A stretch of DNA of 64,000 bases from positions 173,852 through 237,851 of the forward strand of contig NZ_CANLBS010000012.1 in assembly GCF_947488945.1 (NCBI RefSeq), given 5' to 3'. A model generated the notes under the pieces. That model ran no database searches and had not been told where the DNA came from. It was given only the letters and a program-made list of their open reading frames with translations. Positions 59,146 to 64,000 of this stretch are shown piece after piece. The translations under genes were made by a program, and so were the position numbers. The stretch comes from an uncultured Streptomyces sp. (GTDB lineage: Bacteria > Actinomycetota > Actinomycetes > Streptomycetales > Streptomycetaceae). How positions within the stretch are numbered: the stretch's first letter is position 1; every line of letters begins with the position of its first letter.

Positions 59146-59913
59146 ATGAACGGAATCCGGACGAACGGCGACGGGGGTGCACTCGAGGGCGCGGTGATCG
59201 CGGTGGCCGGTGCCGCCGGACCGGCGGGCCGGGCCGCGCTGCTGCGGCTGGCCGAGGCGGGGGCGGTCGTCGTCGCCTCCGACGCCCACCCCGAACGCCT
59301 CGCGGAGGCGGTGGACGCGGCCCGCTACGCCCACGGAGGGGCGACGGTCACCGGCGACACCGTCGATCTGCTGGACCTGGCCGCGACGCGGGAGTGGGCC
59401 GACAAGACCGAGAAGGAGTTCGGCCGCATCGACGGCCTGGTGCACCTCGTCGGCGGGTGGCGCGGCAGCGCGAGCTTCGCCGAGACCGCCCTCGCCGACT
59501 GGGACCTGCTGGACCGGCTGCTGGTGCGCACCCTCCAGTCCACCTCGCTGGCGTTCGAGCCCGGACTGCGGCGCAGCGACCGCGGCCGGTTCGTGCTGAT
59601 CAGCGCTGCGGGCGCCAGCAAGCCCACGGCCGGCAACGCGGCGTACGCGGCCGCCAAGGCCGCGGCCGAGGCCTGGACGCTGGCCCTCGCGGACGAGTTC
59701 CGCAAGGCGGGGGGCGACGACGGGCCGAAGACGGCGGCTGCGATCCTGGTGGTCAAAGCACTGGTGCACGACGCGATGCGCGCCGAGCGCCCGAATGCGA
59801 AGTTCGCGGGTTTCACCGACGTCACGGAACTGGCCGATGCCATCGCCGGCGTCTGGGACGCGCCCGCCGGAGAAGTGAACGGAAAGCGCCTGTGGCTGAC
59901 TCCGCAACAGTGA
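59146..59913 (+). CDS. Short-chain dehydrogenase/reductase
   Basis: 255 residues from ATG 59146, preceded by GAGGAGG; an upstream GTG at 59119 overlaps the DUF6421 stop. SDR features: AVAGAAGPAGRAALLRLAEAGAVVVASD (degenerate TGxxxGxG), VHLVGGWRGS (NAG region altered to VGG), LISAAGASKPTAGNAAYAAAKAAAE (Ser and Y-x-x-x-K). The glycine motif differs from the classical one, as does the NNAG motif, which is usual for this actinobacterial subfamily. Substrate unknown. Coupled to DUF6421 upstream and the aldolase downstream. Confidence 0.83.
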   Translation: MNGIRTNGDGGALEGAVIAVAGAAGPAGRAALLRLAEAGAVVVASDAHPERLAEAVDAARYAHGGATVTGDTVDLLDLAATREWADKTEKEFGRIDGLVHLVGGWRGSASFAETALADWDLLDRLLVRTLQSTSLAFEPGLRRSDRGRFVLISAAGASKPTAGNAAYAAAKAAAEAWTLALADEFRKAGGDDGPKTAAAILVVKALVHDAMRAERPNAKFAGFTDVTELADAIAGVWDAPAGEVNGKRLWLTPQQ

Positions 59914-60974
59914 CGACCGACGCCCGTCGGCACCACGACCCTCTCGTACGCGGCTTCGCCAGCGACAACTACGCGGGGGTGCATCCGGAGATCCTGGCCG
60001 CCGTCGCCCTCGCCAACGAGGGCCATCAGACCGCCTACGGGGCGGACGACTACACCGGCCACCTCCAGGAGGTCGTGCGCGGCCACTTCGGCCCCGCCGC
60101 CGAGGCGTTCCCGGTCTTCAACGGCACGGGCGCCAACGTCCTCGCCCTCCAGGCGCTGACCGACCGCTGGGGCGCGGTGATCTGCGCCGACTCCGCCCAC
60201 ATCCAGGTCGACGAGGGCGGGGCGCCGGAGCGGATGGGCGGCCTCAAGCTGCACACCGTGCCCACCCCGGACGGGAAGCTGACGCCGGAGCTCATCGACC
60301 GGCAGGCGTACGGCTGGGACGACGAGCACCGGGCGATGCCGCAGGTGGTCTCGATCACCCAGAGCACCGAACTGGGCACCCTCTACACGCCCGAGGAGAT
60401 CCGGGCGCTCTGCGACCACGCGCACGGGCTCGGCATGAAGGTGCACCTCGACGGCTCCCGGATCGCCAATGCGACGGCCTCGCTGGGCGTGCCCGTGCGG
60501 GACTTCACCACCGATGCCGGAGTGGACGTGCTCTCCTTCGGCGGCACCAAGAACGGCGCGCTGCTCGGCGAGGCCGTGATCGTTCTCGACCCGGGCGCGG
60601 TCCGGGCCATGAAGCACCTGCGCAAGACGTCCATGCAGCTCGCCTCCAAGATGCGTTTCGTCTCGGTGCAGTTGGAGGCGCTGCTGGCCGGAGACCTCTG
60701 GCTGCGCAACGCCCGCCACGCCAACGCGATGGCGCAGCGGCTGGCGGAAGGCGTGCGCGGGGTCGACGGGGTGGAGATCCTTTATCCGGTCCAGGCGAAC
60801 GCGGTCTTCGCCCGCCTGCCGCGCGAGGCCTCGGAGCGGCTCCAGAAGCGGTTCCGCTTCTACTTCTGGGACGAGGCCGCCGGCGATGTCCGCTGGATGT
60901 GCGCCTTCGACACCACGGAGGACGACGTGGACGCCTTCGTGCGGGCGCTGGCCGAAGAGGTCGCGGCCTGCTGA
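59892..60974 (+). CDS. Low-specificity L-threonine aldolase (PLP-dependent)
   Basis: 360 residues from GTG 59892, inside the end of the SDR gene and preceded by GGAAAG; GTG 59910 is an alternative. It splits threonine/allo-threonine to glycine and acetaldehyde. Fold-type I PLP features: FASDNYAGVHPEILAAV, VFNGTGANVLAL, VHLDGSRIANA (Asp187) and LSFGGTKNGALLGE with the PLP lysine Lys220. The last gene of the DUF6421-SDR-aldolase operon. The coupling suggests a common pathway around a beta-hydroxy amino acid or aldehyde, which is inference. Confidence 0.9.
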   Translation: MADSATVTTDARRHHDPLVRGFASDNYAGVHPEILAAVALANEGHQTAYGADDYTGHLQEVVRGHFGPAAEAFPVFNGTGANVLALQALTDRWGAVICADSAHIQVDEGGAPERMGGLKLHTVPTPDGKLTPELIDRQAYGWDDEHRAMPQVVSITQSTELGTLYTPEEIRALCDHAHGLGMKVHLDGSRIANATASLGVPVRDFTTDAGVDVLSFGGTKNGALLGEAVIVLDPGAVRAMKHLRKTSMQLASKMRFVSVQLEALLAGDLWLRNARHANAMAQRLAEGVRGVDGVEILYPVQANAVFARLPREASERLQKRFRFYFWDEAAGDVRWMCAFDTTEDDVDAFVRALAEEVAAC

Positions 60975-60998
60975 TACCCGCTGAGGATGTATGAGTAT

Positions 60999-61037
60999 GC
61001 GGTCGAGTGCAAATCCATTGGACTTGGGCTCGACCGC
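60999..61037. promoter_or_regulatory. 39-bp imperfect palindrome upstream of the transglutaminase-like gene
   Basis: Outer arms GCGGTCGAG (60999-61007) and CTCGACCGC (61029-61037) are perfect. Inner arms CAAATCCA (61010-61017) and TGGACTTG (61019-61026) differ at one position. All are centred on 61018. It overlaps the -35 (TTGGAC, 61018-61023) of the promoter with TATGCT (61043-61048). A loop of one base argues for a protein-binding operator rather than a terminator. Confidence 0.65.
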
Positions 61038-61055
61038 ACTCCTATGCTCCCCGGC

Positions 61056-61655
61056 ATGGAACCCCTGCCCGCAGAACCCGGAATCGCGCCCTATCTGGCG
61101 GCCGACGACGTCATCGACCACGAGCATCCCGCGGTACGCGCGGTGGCCGGAGGCCTCGGTTTCGGCACCGCTCCACCGCATACCTACGCGGCCGCCGCCT
61201 ACACCCATGTCCGCGACACGATCCCGCACTCCATGGACTCGGGCGATCCGCGCGTCACCTGGCGGGCCTCCGACGTGCTCACCGCCCGTACCGGCATCTG
61301 CTACGCCAAGTCGCACGCGCTGGTCGCGCTGCTGCGGGCGGCCGCCATCCCGGCCGGCCTCTGCTACCAGCGGCTGACGGAGGACGACGGGAGCGCCCCC
61401 GTGGTGCACGGCCTCGTCGCCCTGCGGCTGCCCGGCACGGAGCGCTGGGTCCGTCAGGACCCGCGTGGCAACAAGCCGGGCGTCGACGCGCAGTTCTCGC
61501 TCGAACGGGAGCGGCCGGCCTGGACCGTCCGCCCGGAACTCGGTGAGATCGACTACCCGCGGCTGTACGCGACGCCCCCGCCGGCGATCCTGCGCGTGCT
61601 CCGTGCGGCCCGGGACCGGCAACACCTGGCCGGCCTGCTGCCCACCGCCCTCTGA
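61056..61655 (+). CDS. Transglutaminase-like cysteine-protease-fold protein
   Basis: 199 residues from ATG 61056. The core Cys-His-Asp set is seen: TGICYAKSHALVALLRAAAIPAGLCYQRL (Cys), VVHGLVALRLPG (His), RWVRQDPRGNK (Asp). The family cleaves or cross-links amide bonds; small actinobacterial forms have no assigned role. TATGCT 7 nt upstream supports ATG 61056 and a leaderless transcript. The gene sits behind the 39-bp palindrome. Confidence 0.83.
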   Translation: MEPLPAEPGIAPYLAADDVIDHEHPAVRAVAGGLGFGTAPPHTYAAAAYTHVRDTIPHSMDSGDPRVTWRASDVLTARTGICYAKSHALVALLRAAAIPAGLCYQRLTEDDGSAPVVHGLVALRLPGTERWVRQDPRGNKPGVDAQFSLERERPAWTVRPELGEIDYPRLYATPPPAILRVLRAARDRQHLAGLLPTAL

Positions 61656-61746
61656 ACGGGGCCTACCGGTCCGGTGCACGGACGGACGGGCGGGGCGGCC
61701 GGGCGGGAGCGGCCGTCGTGCCCCTCCCGCGACGGCCGCCGTCCGG

Positions 61747-62469
61747 TCAGCTCCGCTCGCGCACCTCGGCCGCGGTCGGCGCGGTGCCGCCGAGGTGGGC
61801 GGGCACCCACCAGGTGTCCGAGGCGTCCTTCGGCCGCACCGGGTAGGCGCGCTGGGCGGCTTCGAGCACTTCCTGGACCCGCTCGCGCAGCCGGCGGGTG
61901 ATCGCGCCCGCGTACTGGTCCGCCGGCGCCTCCAGCGGTTCGCCCACCCTTATGGTCACGGGGATGTGGCTGCGGCGGAAGTTGCGCGGCTGGCCCTTGG
62001 TCCACAGCCGCTGGGTGCCCCAGAGCGCCATCGGGATCAACGGCACCCCGGCCTCCTGGGCGAGGCGCGCCGCACCGGACTTGAAGCTCTTGAGCGTGAA
62101 CGACTCCGAGATCGTCGCCTCGGGGAACACGCCGATGATCTCGCCGGAGCGCAGCGATTCGAGCGCGTGCGCATACGCGTTCTCGCCCTGCTTGCGGTCG
62201 ACCGGGATGTGCTTCATGCCCCGCATCAGCGGACCCGAGACCTTGTGTCGGAAGACCGAGTCCTTCGCCATGAACCGGACGAGCCGCTTCTGGGGCAGGG
62301 CGGCGAGACCGTTGAAGATGAAGTCGAGATAGCTGATGTGATTGCTGACCAGGACCGCGCCGCCGGTTCTCGGGATGTGCTCCGAACCCTGAGTGTCGAT
62401 CTTCAGGTCCAGCGCCTTGAACATGGTGCGGGCGGCGCCGATGACCGGCCGATAGACGAGCTCTGCCAT
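61747..62469 (-). CDS. 1-acyl-sn-glycerol-3-phosphate acyltransferase (PlsC-like)
   Basis: 240 residues from ATG 62469. Motif I SNHISYLDFI (HX4D), motif II around MAKDSVFRHKVSGPLMRGMKHIPVDR, motif III IGVFPEATISESFTLKSFKSGA (with the FPE in place of FPEG) and motif IV VPLIPMALWGTQRLW. It transfers an acyl group to lysophosphatidic acid or a related acceptor at the membrane. Divergent from the thioredoxin-like gene. Typical Streptomyces PlsC homologue. Confidence 0.9.
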   Translation of the reverse strand: MAELVYRPVIGAARTMFKALDLKIDTQGSEHIPRTGGAVLVSNHISYLDFIFNGLAALPQKRLVRFMAKDSVFRHKVSGPLMRGMKHIPVDRKQGENAYAHALESLRSGEIIGVFPEATISESFTLKSFKSGAARLAQEAGVPLIPMALWGTQRLWTKGQPRNFRRSHIPVTIRVGEPLEAPADQYAGAITRRLRERVQEVLEAAQRAYPVRPKDASDTWWVPAHLGGTAPTAAEVRERS

Positions 62470-62671
62470 CTGGAGAAACCCCTTCTTCTGTTCTTGTGTG
62501 CCTGAGGAGGATGCTCCCGGCAGAAGTTACGCAGCCGTAGGTTTTCGGCACTGTGGCGATCGTGCCCCATGAGGGACGCCGTGGCCAGCCCCGGTGGCGG
62601 CGGAGCGCGAGATTCTCATCACGTGCCGGTCACGGGAATGCGGCGGCGTATCCGGACGCTGACCCCTTTCG

Positions 62672-63031
62672 ATGAACTCCGACAACCGCGACAAGCTCAC
62701 CACCGGCGGCCCGGACGGCTCCGGCGACCGCCTCGACGCGTCCCGACTCGGCGCGGAACTGGGGGAGCGGGCCACCCTGGTCCAGTTCTCCAGCGCCTTC
62801 TGCCAGCCCTGCCGGGCCACCCGCCGCACCCTCGCCGAGGTGGCGGGCATGGTCGACGGCGTCGCCCACGTCGAGATCGACGCCGAGGCGCACCTCCCGT
62901 TGGTCCGTGCCCTCGGCATCACCCGGACCCCGACCGTGCTCATCCTCGACGCGGGTGGCCGTGTCGTCCGCCGGGCCTCCGGGCAACCGCGCACCGTCGA
63001 CGTGGTGGCGGCCCTCGGCCGGGCGATGTGA
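62672..63031 (+). CDS. Thioredoxin-like protein
   Basis: 119 residues from ATG 62672. One thioredoxin domain with FSSAFCQPCRATRRTLAEVA (the C-x-x-C motif CQPC instead of CGPC) and the cis-proline TRTPTVLILD. The redox potential may differ from ordinary thioredoxin because of the CQPC dipeptide. Cytoplasmic, no signal. It may act with the flavin reductase downstream, which lies 197 bp away behind a leader peptide. Confidence 0.85.
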   Translation: MNSDNRDKLTTGGPDGSGDRLDASRLGAELGERATLVQFSSAFCQPCRATRRTLAEVAGMVDGVAHVEIDAEAHLPLVRALGITRTPTVLILDAGGRVVRRASGQPRTVDVVAALGRAM

Positions 63032-63103
63032 CCGCCGGTGACGTGCCTCCCACATCGCGGTACGCACTTGACTGTAGGCGTCACGCATCGTCACGCTGAC
63101 GAG

Positions 63104-63184
63104 ATGCCGTCGGAACTCCTTCTCTACGGTCGTCTCCACGTCGACCTGGTGCGCCACGCGGGCGCGCGCTGTCCGGGTGCCTGA
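63104..63184 (+). CDS. Putative Cys-containing leader peptide upstream of flavin reductase
   Basis: 26 residues, ending MPSELL... to GRLHVDLVRHAGARCPGA. The R-x-HVDL-x-R core with one Cys near the end is the signature of the short leader peptides found upstream of sulfur- and cysteine-metabolism genes in actinobacteria. A TTGACT -35 (63068-63073) lies upstream. The stop at 63184 lies 43 nt before the reductase ATG 63228. Translation through the Cys codon (TGT) could couple to downstream expression by ribosome stalling or attenuation. The ribosome site is weak, so this is an inferred gene. Confidence 0.62.
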   Translation: MPSELLLYGRLHVDLVRHAGARCPGA

Positions 63185-63227
63185 ACACCCCCGGCCCCGT
63201 ACGCCACACTCGCAGAAGGATCACTCC

Positions 63228-63734
63228 ATGACGGCCTCGTCCGAGACCCGCACGCCGGTACCCGCCTCCCCCGAACTGCTGCGCTCGGTCTTCCGGCAGC
63301 ACGCCGCCGGGGTGGCGGTGATCACCGCGGCGGGCGAAGGGCCGGTCGGCTTCACGGCGACCTCGCTGAACTCCGTGGCCGCCGAGCCGCCGCTGATCTC
63401 CTTCGGGGTCGGCACCGGGTCCTCCAGCTGGCCGGTGGTGGCCGAGGCCGAGCACATAGGGGTGCACCTGCTCCATGAGGACCAGCACGAGCTGGCGGCC
63501 ACCTTCGCCCGCAGCGGCGCCGACCGCTTCGGCGCGTCCACCGACTGGCGCAGCGGACCGGAGGGCGTCCCGGTGCTCGGCGGCGTGCTGGCGTGGCTGG
63601 TGTGCCGCGTGGTCGCCCGCATTCCGGCGGCGGACCATGTCATCGTCATCGCCCGCGTCGAGGTCGGCGACCCGGCGGGCGCGGGCCGCCCGCTCGTCTA
63701 TCACCAGGGGCGGTTCACCGCTCTGCGCGACTGA
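63228..63734 (+). CDS. Flavin reductase-family protein (HpaC/DszD-like)
   Basis: 168 residues from ATG 63228 with AGAAGGA upstream. Flavin-binding split barrel: LLRSVFRQHAAGVAVITA, VGFTATSLNSVAAEPPLISFGVG, HIGVHLLHEDQHELAATFA, GVLAWLVCRVVARIPAADHVIVIARVEVG. It reduces FMN/FAD with NAD(P)H for two-component monooxygenases or for sulfur-compound degradation. The partner oxygenase is not nearby. The Cys-containing leader peptide upstream points to a sulfur-responsive role. Confidence 0.88.
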   Translation: MTASSETRTPVPASPELLRSVFRQHAAGVAVITAAGEGPVGFTATSLNSVAAEPPLISFGVGTGSSSWPVVAEAEHIGVHLLHEDQHELAATFARSGADRFGASTDWRSGPEGVPVLGGVLAWLVCRVVARIPAADHVIVIARVEVGDPAGAGRPLVYHQGRFTALRD

Positions 63735-63780
63735 CGCCGCGCCCTCGCCACCGCGTCGCGCCGGGTTGGCAACGTCACAG

Positions 63781-63797
63781 TGATAAGCGCTTGCTCA
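63781..63797 (+). promoter_or_regulatory. AAGCGCTT-centred inverted repeat upstream of etfB
   Basis: TGATAAGCGCTTGCTCA has AAGCGCTT as a perfect 8-bp core, and its right half resembles TTGCTCA sites of TetR-type regulators of acyl-CoA metabolism. A -10-like TATGCT follows about 85 bp downstream, around 63882-63887, before the GTG at 63938. Confidence 0.4.
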
Positions 63798-63937
63798 GCG
63801 GGTACGCGATGGGTGTACTGACGGGTAATGTTTTGCTCGGTGAGCCGGTCGTCCCGACCGGGAAACCGCCCCATCAGGCGCCTATGCTGCGAGCAACGAG
63901 GCAGCCCCAGAACACACGATGCAGTAGGAGAGCCGGC

Positions 63938-64000
63938 GTGAGCTTGAGGATCGTTGTCCCTGTGAAGTTTGTGCCCGACGCGACCGGTGAGCGGCGTTTC
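63938..64000 (+). CDS. etfB: Electron transfer flavoprotein beta subunit, N-terminus only
   Basis: 21 residues before the window ends: SLRIVVPVKFVPDATGERRF after a GTG at 63938 with TAGGAG upstream. The opening (KIVVxVKxVPD) is the classic EtfB start. With EtfA it carries electrons from acyl-CoA dehydrogenases to the respiratory chain. Only the start is seen, so the assignment rests on this motif. Confidence 0.72.
   Translation, partial: MSLRIVVPVKFVPDATGERRF

Overview
The window is very GC-rich, with strong G/C preference at third codon positions, frequent GTG/TTG starts, many secreted hydrolases and several starts that look leaderless. Together these point to a Streptomyces (or very close actinomycete) chromosome. 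I see no rRNA, tRNA, CRISPR array, insertion sequence or prophage. It looks like a chromosomal arm region rich in carbohydrate metabolism.

Layout. 1-7 kb: an SDR fragment, an acidic DUF5709-type protein, a CYP152-type fatty-acid peroxygenase opposite an HxlR regulator, a stand-alone LigD-type 3'-phosphoesterase, an aldo/keto reductase, a membrane Ser/Thr kinase and an Lrp/AsnC regulator. 7.2-12.8 kb: three secreted proteins on the minus strand (discoidin plus beta-helix, discoidin plus TIM-barrel glycosidase, DUF1996). They share a perfect GAGAGCGCTCTC operator that occurs three times and nowhere else I noticed. 13.5-17.8 kb: a FUSC-type membrane protein, an acyl-CoA dehydrogenase and a second P450. 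18.4-20.7 kb: a translationally coupled three-gene operon of an isocitrate-lyase/PEP-mutase-family lyase, a small exported protein and a bile-acid:sodium-symporter-family transporter. I know no described system with this composition.

21.2-32.0 kb is a coherent glucan-utilisation locus. It has a 1429-residue modular GH87 (alpha-1,3-glucanase-type) enzyme, a MalR-like LacI regulator with its own palindromic operator, a sugar-binding lipoprotein, two permeases and a cytoplasmic GH13 alpha-glucosidase. No ATPase is encoded, so a shared ATPase (MsiK-type) elsewhere is inferred. The likely logic is: cleave alpha-glucan outside, import oligosaccharides, hydrolyse to glucose, derepress through LacI.

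32.1-39.5 kb is a second polysaccharide locus: a Tat-exported PL8 lyase, a regulator with a DeoR-like DNA-binding domain fused to a LacI-like sensor, a GH95-type glycosidase and a small secreted lyase-like protein. Matching CGCTTTCC-type operators sit before PL8 and inside the GH95 promoter. 39.6-45 kb: a lactonase-family propeller behind a DasR-type site, a chelatase-like protein lacking its metal histidines, a BadF-type sugar kinase coupled to uracil-DNA glycosylase, and a BNR-repeat protein. 45-57 kb: an OYE-type flavoenzyme behind a long palindrome, a methyltransferase, an ArsR regulator, a DUF305/LVIVD divergent pair, two GNATs, a 59-residue protein, a HAD hydrolase, a PAP2 phosphatase, an M56 peptidase and a DUF5134-type membrane protein. 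57-64 kb: a glycerophosphodiester phosphodiesterase, a DUF6421/SDR/threonine-aldolase operon, a transglutaminase-like protein behind a 39-bp palindrome, an acyltransferase, a thioredoxin-like protein, a short Cys-containing leader peptide before a flavin reductase, and the start of etfB.
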